A stretch of DNA of 64,000 bases from an uncultured Pelagibacteraceae bacterium (GTDB lineage Bacteria; Pseudomonadota; Alphaproteobacteria; Pelagibacterales; Pelagibacteraceae): contig CACPJJ010000006.1 of assembly GCA_902634305.1 (NCBI GenBank), positions 1 through 64,000 on the forward strand, written 5' to 3'. The notes under the pieces are model-generated. The model saw only the letters and a program-made list of their open reading frames with translations, did not search any database and was not told the origin of the DNA. The first letter of the stretch is position 1; the number at the start of each line of letters is the position of its first letter. This document shows, one piece after another, positions 39,128 to 47,359 of this stretch. A program made the position numbers and the translations under genes.

Positions 39128-39175
39128 GGATTGCGCCTCAAAAAAATTCCGCTAGAGTGTTTATGAATACCCTAG

Positions 39176-40546
39176 ATGAAATATATAAGCACAAGAAGTA
39201 AAGAAAAAGAATACAGTTTTGGAGAAGTTTTTCTAAAAGGACTTGCTGATGATGGAGGTCTTTATGTGCCAAAATCGATAAAAAAATTTAACTCAGCAGA
39301 ACTATCAAAACTCAAAAACTTAAATTATAATGAATTATCTACTGAAATAATAAGCCAATTTTCAGGAGATTTTATCTCAAGAGAAGAACTTTCATCTTTA
39401 ATTAAAAAATCATATTCAACATTTAGAGAAAAAGAAGTGGTTAAACTTTCAAATGCTGGAGAAACAAAATTATTAGAATTATTTCATGGACCAACATTGG
39501 CATTTAAAGATGTTGCAATGCAATTTATTGGCAATTTATATGATTATTATCTAAGTAAAAATGACAAAAAAATAAACATAGTGGTTGCAACTTCTGGTGA
39601 TACTGGGGCGGCAGCAATAGATGCAATCAAAGGAAAATCTAATTTAAATATATTTGTCTTACATCCAAACAATAAAATTTCTTCTGTTCAAAGAAAAATA
39701 ATGACTACTGTTGATGACAAAAATATATTTAATATTGCAATTGATGGAAACTTTGATGATTGTCAAAATATCGTAAAACAAATGTTTTCTGATCTAGAGT
39801 TTTCTAAATCTATAAATATGTCAGGTGTGAACTCAATAAATTGGGCAAGAATTATTACTCAAGCAGTATATTATTTTTATTCATATTTTAAATTAGGTAA
39901 AGAAACTATTTCTTTTTCAGTTCCAACAGGAAACTTTGGTGATGTTTTTGCAGGTTATCTTGCAAAGAAAATGGGATTACCAATTGATAAACTAATTGTT
40001 GCAACAAACGAAAATGATATTTTGCATAGAGCAATTTTAAAAGGAGATTATGTTTCAAAAGAAGTTAAAGAAACATTGTCACCGAGTATGGATATTCAAT
40101 TAGCAAGTAACTTTGAAAGATTAATTTATTATGTAAATAATTCTGACTCTGAAAAAACAGAAGAAATTATGAAAAAAGTTAAACAAAATTCTTATCAAAT
40201 TGAAAAGAACAATTTAGATATAATTCAAAAGGATTTTTTATCTGAAAGTTGTAATGAACAAGAAACTTTAGACATTATTAAAAAAAATTATGAAGAAAAT
40301 AATATTATATTAGATCCACATACTGCGGTTGGAGTAGGGGTTGCAAAAAAACTATCTTTTAATGATTGTGTTGTTTTATCAACTGCACATCCATGTAAAT
40401 TTCCAGATGCTACAAATAATGCAATAAATAAGCATGAAAAATTACCAGAAGAACTCCAGCACGTACTAGATAAAAAAGAAAACTTTCAAGTATTAAAAAA
40501 CAATACAGAAGAAGTAAAAAACTTTGTTAAAAGCAATGTCAAGTAA
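39176..40546 (+). CDS. thrC: Threonine synthase
   Basis: A PLP enzyme converting O-phosphohomoserine to threonine. The 456 residues include the start MKYISTRSKEKEYSFGEVFLKGL, the PLP-lysine motif FHGPTLAFKDVAMQF, ATSGDTGAAAIDAIKG and SVPTGNFGDVFAGYLAKKMG. The partner homoserine kinase thrB is in this window but on the other strand (42613). A long inverted repeat spans its stop codon. Confidence 0.97.
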   Translation: MKYISTRSKEKEYSFGEVFLKGLADDGGLYVPKSIKKFNSAELSKLKNLNYNELSTEIISQFSGDFISREELSSLIKKSYSTFREKEVVKLSNAGETKLLELFHGPTLAFKDVAMQFIGNLYDYYLSKNDKKINIVVATSGDTGAAAIDAIKGKSNLNIFVLHPNNKISSVQRKIMTTVDDKNIFNIAIDGNFDDCQNIVKQMFSDLEFSKSINMSGVNSINWARIITQAVYYFYSYFKLGKETISFSVPTGNFGDVFAGYLAKKMGLPIDKLIVATNENDILHRAILKGDYVSKEVKETLSPSMDIQLASNFERLIYYVNNSDSEKTEEIMKKVKQNSYQIEKNNLDIIQKDFLSESCNEQETLDIIKKNYEENNIILDPHTAVGVGVAKKLSFNDCVVLSTAHPCKFPDATNNAINKHEKLPEELQHVLDKKENFQVLKNNTEEVKNFVKSNVK

Positions 40547-40588
40547 AAAAATAAAATTTTAAAAAAAATAATTTTATCACTTGACATT
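40535..40588. terminator. Long inverted repeat at the thrC 3' end
   Basis: AATGTCAAGT (40535-40544) is perfectly complementary to ACTTGACATT (40579-40588), and ATAAAATT (40551-40558) to AATTTTAT (40570-40577). The two stems nest into one extended hairpin that includes the last codons of thrC. No T run follows, so it may stabilise the mRNA 3' end or act as a weak terminator. Confidence 0.55.
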
Positions 40589-40677
40589 TAGAATTTACCC
40601 CATCTAACCAAAAAAAACTTTAAACTTTCATGATAAAGTTAAATAATGTATAAAGGATTCTCCAAAGATAAAATAAA

Positions 40678-41298
40678 GTGCTACGTATTCTAAAAGATTT
40701 AATTAACAGGTTATTTGATATCAAAAGTAAAGAAATCAATAAACAAGAGCCAACTTTAGTGGTTGATAATACCAAAAATAAACAAGAAATGTCTAAAGAT
40801 GATTATTTTTCGTCAATAGAAAAACATTTTTTGCCTGAATGTTTTGATGAAGATATTTCTGAAGAAGATGGAAACCAACTATTTAATCACTTTCGAGAAA
40901 GCATAGAAAAAAAAGTTCATCCTTGGAATTTTGAAAAAAACTTAGATTTTAATCTTATAGAATCAGATCAAGTTTATTATTTACTAACGTATTATATGAC
41001 ATATCTAGATTGGTATGATCCTCCTTTGCTTGATGAATTTAAAGAATTTTGGTTTGGAAATAACTATGATTTTTGGACAGAAGGTGATGTCAAAATAAAT
41101 AAACAAGCTTTAAGAATACTTAAATATAATACTTTAGGCTTTAAAGTAATAAATGGTTCAAAAGATGAAGTGGAGCGTAAAAAAGAATTTAAAAAAATTG
41201 TAGATAATGACTGGGTTGGAACCGAATCTGATAACCTCGCTTTATTGTTCAAAGAATGGGATAAATACCTACAAAAATATAAACCAAAGGTTAATTAA
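40678..41298 (+). CDS. Hypothetical protein
   Basis: A 206-residue protein from a GTG start at 40678; no in-frame ATG is nearby upstream. It is acidic and rich in aromatic residues (NHFRESIEKKVHPWNFE, YYLLTYYMTYLDWYDPP, EFKEFWFGNNYDFW), with no membrane span or signal. No family is recognised. It is followed closely by a 30-residue membrane peptide and a GIY-YIG-like gene, perhaps as one small accessory operon. Confidence 0.65.
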   Translation: MLRILKDLINRLFDIKSKEINKQEPTLVVDNTKNKQEMSKDDYFSSIEKHFLPECFDEDISEEDGNQLFNHFRESIEKKVHPWNFEKNLDFNLIESDQVYYLLTYYMTYLDWYDPPLLDEFKEFWFGNNYDFWTEGDVKINKQALRILKYNTLGFKVINGSKDEVERKKEFKKIVDNDWVGTESDNLALLFKEWDKYLQKYKPKVN

Positions 41299-41301
41299 TA
41301 T

Positions 41302-41394
41302 ATGTTTATTTGGTCGTTTCTTACAAACATTATATTATTTGTAATATGCGCTTTTGGTTTATTTTATATAGCTAAACTATTTTTAGGATTTTAA
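41302..41394 (+). CDS. 30-residue single-span membrane microprotein
   Basis: ATG 41302 to TAA 41392-41394 encodes 30 residues, almost all hydrophobic (SFLTNIILFVICAFGLFYIA core), i.e. one membrane helix. It starts 3 bases after the previous stop, and the next gene's ATG follows immediately at 41395. Tight packing on both sides suggests real, coupled translation. Function is unknown. Confidence 0.5.
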   Translation: MFIWSFLTNIILFVICAFGLFYIAKLFLGF

Positions 41395-41985
41395 ATGATT
41401 GGATATTTATACATAGTAAGCAATCCTCAAATGCACGGAGAAAATTGTTTTAAAATTGGATTTACAAGCGATCTAAAGAGAAGAATGGAAGAATTTAATT
41501 CGGCGACTATTAATATCGGAAAATTTGAGCACCATGGACATATAATTTGTAAAGATGTAGAAATTGTAGAGAAAAGAGTTCATAGAGATTTAGAATATTT
41601 TAGAGTGGTTAGAAATAAAGAATTTTTTAAGTGTCATATTTCTATAATTAATGATTCAATATTGAATAAAAGTGAAGAATTAATAATTGAAAATCATTTA
41701 GTTTCTGGAATTTTTTGCATACCGCAAGGAAAAAAATGGAAAAATTATTTTGAAACACTAGAGAATGAAGCGAGAGATAAAGGAATTGAAGCTCCTCCTA
41801 GACCACCTAAGGATTGTATTGGAGGACCGTTTTGCGGGTGTACAACTTATTTAGGCAAGAGTTATGAAAAACATAGAGAAAATTATTCCAAAATTGTTTT
41901 ATGGGCAAAAAATAATGGCTATGAAAAAAACTTAAAAGATTTTGTTAGTTCTCTTGAGCAGAATGATATTTGTTATGAATCTTAA
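41395..41985 (+). CDS. GIY-YIG-like protein (T5orf172/MUG113 domain)
   Basis: A 196-residue protein whose first ~95 residues match the T5orf172/MUG113 branch of the GIY-YIG nuclease fold: GYLYIVSNPQ, FKIGFTSDLKRRMEEFNSA, and EKRVHRDLEYFRVVRNKEFF. The C-terminal part has several cysteines (PKDCIGGPFCGCTTYLG), possibly a small metal site. Relatives occur in phages and accessory genes. Activity is not assured because the catalytic Arg/Glu positions are variable in this branch. Confidence 0.75.
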   Translation: MIGYLYIVSNPQMHGENCFKIGFTSDLKRRMEEFNSATINIGKFEHHGHIICKDVEIVEKRVHRDLEYFRVVRNKEFFKCHISIINDSILNKSEELIIENHLVSGIFCIPQGKKWKNYFETLENEARDKGIEAPPRPPKDCIGGPFCGCTTYLGKSYEKHRENYSKIVLWAKNNGYEKNLKDFVSSLEQNDICYES

Positions 41986-42075
41986 AATTTCCTTTCTAAA
42001 TGCGGTACCAGTGCGGTCAAAAACAATTCCGGCAAAAATTAAGCAAATAAAACCTACAAAATATTAAGTTAGAAA

Positions 42076-42100
42076 GGGGCGTTCTGTTGCCAGGTGCCCC
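42076..42100 (-). terminator. GC-rich hairpin after the rnhA transcript
   Basis: GGGGC (42076-42080) pairs with GCCCC (42096-42100) around a 15-base loop. On the minus strand the stem is followed by TTTCTAACTT. It is the most GC-rich patch in the 41986-42189 gap and could end the long minus-strand run. It might also be part of a structured RNA I cannot name. Confidence 0.5.
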
Positions 42101-42105
42101 AAATT

Positions 42106-42171
42106 TTAAACTATCATCATGATAAGCATGAATACAATCAAAACAATTACTGGAGCAAAAAAATATTGCAT
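42106..42171 (-). CDS. 21-residue hydrophobic micropeptide
   Basis: On the minus strand ATG (42171-42169) to TAA (42108-42106) encodes MQYFFAPVIVLIVFMLIMMI plus V, a nearly pure membrane helix. It lies just downstream of rnhA and just before the GC-rich hairpin. There is no ribosome binding site. It may be a genuine small membrane peptide or chance. Confidence 0.35.
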   Translation of the reverse strand: MQYFFAPVIVLIVFMLIMMIV

Positions 42172-42189
42172 ATTGTAATTCTAAATATT

Positions 42190-42612
42190 TTATAAATTTG
42201 CAGCTTCTTTTGCAATTAAATCGACTTCATTATTTAATTGATCTGTTGAATGTGCTTTTACCCAATTCCAACTTATTTCAAATTCATTATTTAGAAGATC
42301 TAATTCTGTCCAAAGTTCTTTATTTTTAACCGGTTGTTTGTCTGCAGTTTTCCATCCATTTTTTTTCCAATTATGGATCCATTCTGTTATTCCTGACTTT
42401 ACATATTTAGAATCTGTAAAAATTTGAACTTCACTACCTTTTGGAATTTTTTTTAATGCCTCAATAGGAGCAAGCAATTCCATTTGATTATTTGTAGTAT
42501 TTTTTTTACTTCCCTTTATCTGAGTTTTTTTTTTATCATCAATAATTATTGCCGCCCATCCACCATTTCCTGGATTTTCTAAGCAAGAACCATCAGTATA
42601 AATCTTAATCAT
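42190..42612 (-). CDS. rnhA: Ribonuclease HI
   Basis: Degrades RNA in RNA-DNA hybrids. The 140 residues contain the catalytic acids in IYTDGSCLENPGNGGW, MELLAPIEAL and IFTDSKYVKSGI, and the C-terminal Asp in EVDLIAKEA. It is coupled to thrB (no spacing), the usual ispH-thrB-rnhA order of alphaproteobacteria. Confidence 0.97.
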   Translation of the reverse strand: MIKIYTDGSCLENPGNGGWAAIIIDDKKKTQIKGSKKNTTNNQMELLAPIEALKKIPKGSEVQIFTDSKYVKSGITEWIHNWKKNGWKTADKQPVKNKELWTELDLLNNEFEISWNWVKAHSTDQLNNEVDLIAKEAANL

Positions 42613-43581
42613 TTAATTATAATAATTTTTAAAATTGCTAAAGTTATTATGCACTTTAAGCTTTTGAACATATTCTCTTGGATTCTTTATCTTAATAACA
42701 GCACTTTTTGGAGTATTTAAATAATCATAAGTTCTTGTTAATAAATATCTAAGAGCCGCACCTTTACACAAAACATTTAGAGATTTTTTCTCTTTGTCAG
42801 AGAATTTTCTTATTTTTGAATAACCTTTAATAAGATTTTTTGATTTTTTCTTATTAAATGCAAATTTATTATTTTTTTTATCAAAACATAACGCATTTAT
42901 ACAAATAGCAATTTCGTACATTAAAAAATCATTACACGCGAAATAAAAGTCTATATATCCATGAAATTTGTTTTTCTTAAAAAAGATATTATCGATAAAT
43001 AAATCAGCATGAATAATTCCAAAAGGTAAATTTTTTGGCCATTTACTTTTTATTTGTAGGAAACTACTTTTCATCAAACTATTTAAATTAGGGCTTATAA
43101 TTTTGGATTTATTTCCAATCTTATTTAATAATTTTGGCCAATCTTTTAAAGATAAAGAATTTTTTCTATAAAGTTTTATTTTTTTAGATGATCTGTGAAA
43201 TTTAGCTATATTTTTACCGATTTCATAACAGTTTTTTGGGCTTAATTTTAACTTATCTTTTCCTTCAACAAAGGAAACAATAGAGGCTGTTTTGTTTTTA
43301 ATTTTTATTAAAAAACTTCCCCTTTTATTTTTTTGAGGTTTTGGACAATTAATTTTATATTTACTTAACTTATCCATTAAATTCATAAAGAAAGGTAAAT
43401 CTTTTTTCTGAACCCTTTTTTCAAAAAGTGTTAGTATGAATTTTTTATCTTTTGTTTTTAAAAGATAATTAGTATTTTCAATTCCTTTTTTAATACCCTT
43501 AAAAGAAACTATTTTTCCTAAATTATAATTTTTTTCAATTAATAGAATATCTTTCGAAGAAATTTTTGTATAAATTGCCAT
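42613..43581 (-). CDS. thrB: Homoserine kinase (APH-fold type)
   Basis: Phosphorylates homoserine for threonine synthesis. This 322-residue protein is of the aminoglycoside-kinase-like ThrB type used by alphaproteobacteria. It has KGIENTNYLLKTKDKKFILTLFE near the N-terminus, the catalytic GIIHADLFIDNIFF and HGYIDFYFA. It lies between ispH and rnhA. Confidence 0.93.
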   Translation of the reverse strand: MAIYTKISSKDILLIEKNYNLGKIVSFKGIKKGIENTNYLLKTKDKKFILTLFEKRVQKKDLPFFMNLMDKLSKYKINCPKPQKNKRGSFLIKIKNKTASIVSFVEGKDKLKLSPKNCYEIGKNIAKFHRSSKKIKLYRKNSLSLKDWPKLLNKIGNKSKIISPNLNSLMKSSFLQIKSKWPKNLPFGIIHADLFIDNIFFKKNKFHGYIDFYFACNDFLMYEIAICINALCFDKKNNKFAFNKKKSKNLIKGYSKIRKFSDKEKKSLNVLCKGAALRYLLTRTYDYLNTPKSAVIKIKNPREYVQKLKVHNNFSNFKNYYN

Positions 43582-44526
43582 CTAGTTTAATTTTCCAGGA
43601 ATTTTAAATGTTATATTTTCTTTAACTATTTCTATTTCTTCTATCGCCACTGTAAATTCTTTTTTTAAATTATTTATAAAGTTATCAACCAATATTTCTG
43701 GTGCAGAGGCTCCTGAGGAAATTCCAATAGTTTTGTATTTTTCAATTTCCTCAAAAGGCACAGCACTTTCAGAATGAATTAATCTCGAATTTGTGCATCC
43801 AGAATTTCTTGCAACCTCAACCAATCTTAAAGAGTTAGATGAATTTCTGCTTCCAATAACAAAAAACATATCACACTTTTCTGCAATTTTTTTTACAGCA
43901 GCCTGTCTATTTGTAGTTGCGTAGCAGATATCTTCTTTTTTTGGCTCTTTAATTTCTGGAAATTTTTTCTTTAAAGCTGATATTATTTCTTTTGTATCAT
44001 CCACAGAAAGAGTAGTTTGGGTAACAAAAGCCAATTTTTTTTTAGATTTATTTTCATAATTATTTGCATCATCAACATTTTCAATAAGATCTATTTCACC
44101 TTCAGGAATTTGACCCATAGTTCCTATAACTTCTGGATGATTCTTGTGTCCAATTAATAAAATTTGCAATCCATTTTTATTTAAATTTTCAGCTTCTCTA
44201 TGAACTTTTGATACAAGTGGGCATGTTGCATCTACGTATTCCATTTTAAAATTTTCTGCCTCAATAGGTACTTTTTTTGGAACACCGTGAGCAGAAAAAA
44301 TTACTGGTCTAGTTTTATCTTTTATTTCATCTAGTTCTTCGACAAAAATAGCGCCAATTTTTTTAAGACCATCAACCACATGTTTATTGTGAACAATCTC
44401 ATGTCTTACATACACCGGCGCTCCATATTTATTAATACTTTTTTTTACAATTTCTATAGCTCGCTCTACGCCGGCGCAGAAGCCACGAGGGGCTGCAAGT
44501 AAAATTTTAATTTCTTTGCTTTTCAT
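43582..44526 (-). CDS. ispH: 4-hydroxy-3-methylbut-2-enyl diphosphate reductase
   Basis: Last step of the MEP pathway, making IPP and DMAPP. The 314-residue iron-sulfur enzyme carries cluster cysteines in APRGFCAGVERAIE, YVDATCPLVSKVH and EDICYATTNRQ, plus GSRNSSNSLRL. It overlaps the 3' end of blh by 20 bases, so isoprenoid precursor supply is coupled to the retinal genes. Confidence 0.97.
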   Translation of the reverse strand: MKSKEIKILLAAPRGFCAGVERAIEIVKKSINKYGAPVYVRHEIVHNKHVVDGLKKIGAIFVEELDEIKDKTRPVIFSAHGVPKKVPIEAENFKMEYVDATCPLVSKVHREAENLNKNGLQILLIGHKNHPEVIGTMGQIPEGEIDLIENVDDANNYENKSKKKLAFVTQTTLSVDDTKEIISALKKKFPEIKEPKKEDICYATTNRQAAVKKIAEKCDMFFVIGSRNSSNSLRLVEVARNSGCTNSRLIHSESAVPFEEIEKYKTIGISSGASAPEILVDNFINNLKKEFTVAIEEIEIVKENITFKIPGKLN

Positions 44527-45412
44527 TTTTTTCTAAAAAATATTCCAGCAATATATGTGGAAAGGTTAAAGACGCCAAACCAATAAATATTACTTTTGAT
44601 ATAGCATTATCTAAAAAATAATAGTTATTTAAAAAAAATAGAGAAATTAAGAATAAAACAGAGGTTAAAATAGTTAATGGTATTGCTTTTACTAAAAACT
44701 CCTTAAACCCTTTAATAAAATTTTTTTTGTTAAGCTCATTAGATAATTTAAATGAATGTCTAATAGAGTGTAAAAAACAAAAATAAATTGTAAATGCCAA
44801 AATTGGATTCAAGAAATAGTTAAGTAGTAGTATGGATATAAAATCCATCAGCAGTAGTGATTTAATATCAATTTGTTTATTTAAAGAAATCATAATATTT
44901 GAAAAAAAACTAAGTGCTATAAATACATACAAAAATTCATTAGATGTAAATAAACTTTGTGAAATATCAAAATTTAAATTATTGAAAATATTTAGAGTTT
45001 CAGTTTTATGAAATAACAACGGAGCTGTTATCACCAGAGATCCTTTAAAAAAATAAACTAATTCAAGATTAGATTTGTCGTTTATAAATTCTGCGTCTTC
45101 TTTGCCAAAATGATATGATGCAACTATTAAAAAAATTAATAATAAAATTTTAGAAAATAATAGCCACAACAGAATTACACTTAATCCAACTAAAAAATAT
45201 AAAATATAAAATGTTGAGGTAGATTTATAATTTAGAAGTTTTAATAATTTTTTTCCCTTTATATGATCCAACGCTCCATGAGAAATTCCCAAACTTAGTA
45301 TAAGAAACAAAGATAAAATAAGTAAACTATTATCTCTTAAAAATTCAAATGCGGATAATAATATACATAAATTAAAAAAAATTAATGAATGATAATAATT
45401 TATTTTATTCAT
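44507..45412 (-). CDS. blh: Beta-carotene 15,15'-dioxygenase (Blh)
   Basis: Cleaves beta-carotene to two retinal molecules. The 301-residue integral membrane protein of the Brp/Blh family has conserved His motifs SLGISHGALDHIKGK, ASYHFGKEDAEF, FLHSIRHSF and FPHILLEYF. It ends the crtI-crtB-crtY-blh set. Its presence implies a rhodopsin encoded elsewhere in the genome. Confidence 0.93.
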   Translation of the reverse strand: MNKINYYHSLIFFNLCILLSAFEFLRDNSLLILSLFLILSLGISHGALDHIKGKKLLKLLNYKSTSTFYILYFLVGLSVILLWLLFSKILLLIFLIVASYHFGKEDAEFINDKSNLELVYFFKGSLVITAPLLFHKTETLNIFNNLNFDISQSLFTSNEFLYVFIALSFFSNIMISLNKQIDIKSLLLMDFISILLLNYFLNPILAFTIYFCFLHSIRHSFKLSNELNKKNFIKGFKEFLVKAIPLTILTSVLFLISLFFLNNYYFLDNAISKVIFIGLASLTFPHILLEYFLEKNEKQRN

Positions 45413-45417
45413 CTAAT

Positions 45418-46482
45418 TTAAAAAATATTTTTAATAAACATCCATTTTGGCATTTTTAAAATTATTCCTAAATCCTCAAAAATGTTACTTTTATTTGATA
45501 GAAATTTTATAACTGTTTTGGAAGATGCTTTAAACATATTTAAAAATATTTTTGGCATTTTATCTGGGTTATTTTTCAACACATTTAAAAATATATTATC
45601 AAGAAACTCGTATTTCTTTCCAATATGATAAGCTTTCGTATTTTGAATTTTTTCAATATTATTAGTTATGTATTTGCTATGATCTTGGATATTAAGAAAA
45701 GTATATCCAGTACTTAAACGGGTCATGCCTCCAGCAGATCCAATATTAATTTTGTTTTTCTCTGAATTAATTGATGGATAAAACAAAGGTATAGCTCCTT
45801 CTTCCTGATAATTAATTTTATAATTTTTTATTTTAAGAGTTTCTTTGATATATTTTTCTAGCTGAATATTATAATCATTTAATGTTTTGTCATCCATTTT
45901 TGATAGCCAAGTTGTTTCTATTAAAGCCTTATTTTTTGAAAAAGGTAAAGTGTAAAAAAAGTGGACATTATCTCTTTGATCACAATCAAAATCCATTAAG
46001 TTAAAAATTTCATCATCAAAAATATCTTTCTGTGTTTCAATTTCTATACCTTTAAAGTGTTGCCAAAGATTTGCTTGATAATCTCCTTTTGATGGAATGC
46101 TATTAAATACAAAGGAATTATCTAAGTTTAATTGGTCTGTATTTTTAAAAAATTGTATATTTTTATTTTGTTTTAGTTCATTTAGGACTTTTTTGTAAAA
46201 CAAACCACTGTCTATAGTTTGATAAGGATACTCTTTATTTATAACTTCACAAGATCCTAATTTAGAATTGATAGAAAAATTATTCCAACTTTTGATAACA
46301 CAGTCATCAAAATTATGATCAGTGACTTTCCAAAATGACCATGTTTTATCTCTTTTATATTCATCTCTAGTTTCAACTATAGCTAAAGTTTTATCATTTA
46401 ATTTTTTTTTTATATCTAGCTCGTAAGCTAACGATAAGCCAGCACAACCACCACCTAAAATAATATAATCAAATTCTTTCAT
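45418..46482 (-). CDS. crtY: Lycopene beta-cyclase (CrtY type)
   Basis: Cyclises lycopene to beta-carotene. The 354-residue flavoprotein starts with the dinucleotide fold YIILGGGCAGLSLAYEL. It has RDKTWSFW (substrate-side motif), the long-chain ETTWLS and GSAGGMTRLSTGYTF segments. It overlaps crtB by 14 bases and is 5 bases upstream of blh. Confidence 0.93.
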   Translation of the reverse strand: MKEFDYIILGGGCAGLSLAYELDIKKKLNDKTLAIVETRDEYKRDKTWSFWKVTDHNFDDCVIKSWNNFSINSKLGSCEVINKEYPYQTIDSGLFYKKVLNELKQNKNIQFFKNTDQLNLDNSFVFNSIPSKGDYQANLWQHFKGIEIETQKDIFDDEIFNLMDFDCDQRDNVHFFYTLPFSKNKALIETTWLSKMDDKTLNDYNIQLEKYIKETLKIKNYKINYQEEGAIPLFYPSINSEKNKINIGSAGGMTRLSTGYTFLNIQDHSKYITNNIEKIQNTKAYHIGKKYEFLDNIFLNVLKNNPDKMPKIFLNMFKASSKTVIKFLSNKSNIFEDLGIILKMPKWMFIKNIF

Positions 46483-47359
46483 CTAGGTTTATTTCCTCTC
46501 TTATAATTTCATGCTCCCTTTTTCTTTGATGAGACTCTACATCTTTTAAATACAGAAACATTAAATCAAATAAAGATAGAATTGTTTGATATATTTTTCC
46601 AAAATTATTAACATAAATTTTTCCTGATTTTTCATAATTCTCCATATTTCTTTTTTGTATAATCTTTCTTCCAATTTCTCTGTAAACTCTTCTGGCTACA
46701 ATTATCGCAAATCTATACTTGAATGGAATTTTCTTTATTGAAGTATATGAACTTTCGTAAAACATATCTGCCAGTTTCAACGTTGCTTCAATATTTTCAA
46801 AATCGGGTTTAATATATTGTCTATTCATTTTTTTATCTTCAATAACATCTCTTGCGATATTTGTAAGTTGCATAGCAATACCCAAATCTATAGCTCCCTT
46901 TAAAGATCTCGTGTCATTAACATTTAATATTTTAGCCATCATTAAACCAACTGTTCCAGCTACTCTATATGAATAAACTAATAAGTCTTTTACTGATCTT
47001 AAATACACTTTTTGTTTTAAATCTGAGTCAACACCATCAATTAAATCATCTAAAATAATTCGTTTAATATTGTTATTATATGCAAGGTCAATCATATCGT
47101 TTACTATTAATCCATGTTCATTTTGGTTTAATATATTTCTATCATTATTATCTATTTCATAAGTTTTTTTATAAATATTTTTAATTTCATTAAATCTTTC
47201 TTCTCTTAATTCCAAATCAGTTTTCTCATCTACCAGATCATCCAGTACTCTACAAAATGCGTATAACTTAGAACAATCTTGGTAAACATTTTTTGGTAAA
47301 AAAAATCCAGCCCAATTAAATGATTTAGCAAATTGAGCTAGGTAGTTTACATTAGACAT
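46469..47359 (-). CDS. crtB: Phytoene synthase
   Basis: Condenses two GGPP into phytoene. The 296 residues contain YAFCRVLDDLVDEKTD (first Asp-rich motif), YRVAGTVGLMMAKIL and the second motif QLTNIARDVIEDKKMNRQY. It abuts crtI (shared base 47359). GGPP synthase (crtE) is not in the window. Confidence 0.95.
   Translation of the reverse strand: MSNVNYLAQFAKSFNWAGFFLPKNVYQDCSKLYAFCRVLDDLVDEKTDLELREERFNEIKNIYKKTYEIDNNDRNILNQNEHGLIVNDMIDLAYNNNIKRIILDDLIDGVDSDLKQKVYLRSVKDLLVYSYRVAGTVGLMMAKILNVNDTRSLKGAIDLGIAMQLTNIARDVIEDKKMNRQYIKPDFENIEATLKLADMFYESSYTSIKKIPFKYRFAIIVARRVYREIGRKIIQKRNMENYEKSGKIYVNNFGKIYQTILSLFDLMFLYLKDVESHQRKREHEIIREEINLDERI

Noticed and set aside
40581-40610. TTGACA as a -35 promoter box for the gene at 40678
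   Set aside because: No matching -10 lies at 16-18 bases; the hexamer is explained as one arm of the inverted repeat.
42076-42100. tmRNA or SRP RNA piece
   Set aside because: The short hairpin has no tRNA-like end, no tag frame and no SRP apical loop; it remains unnamed.
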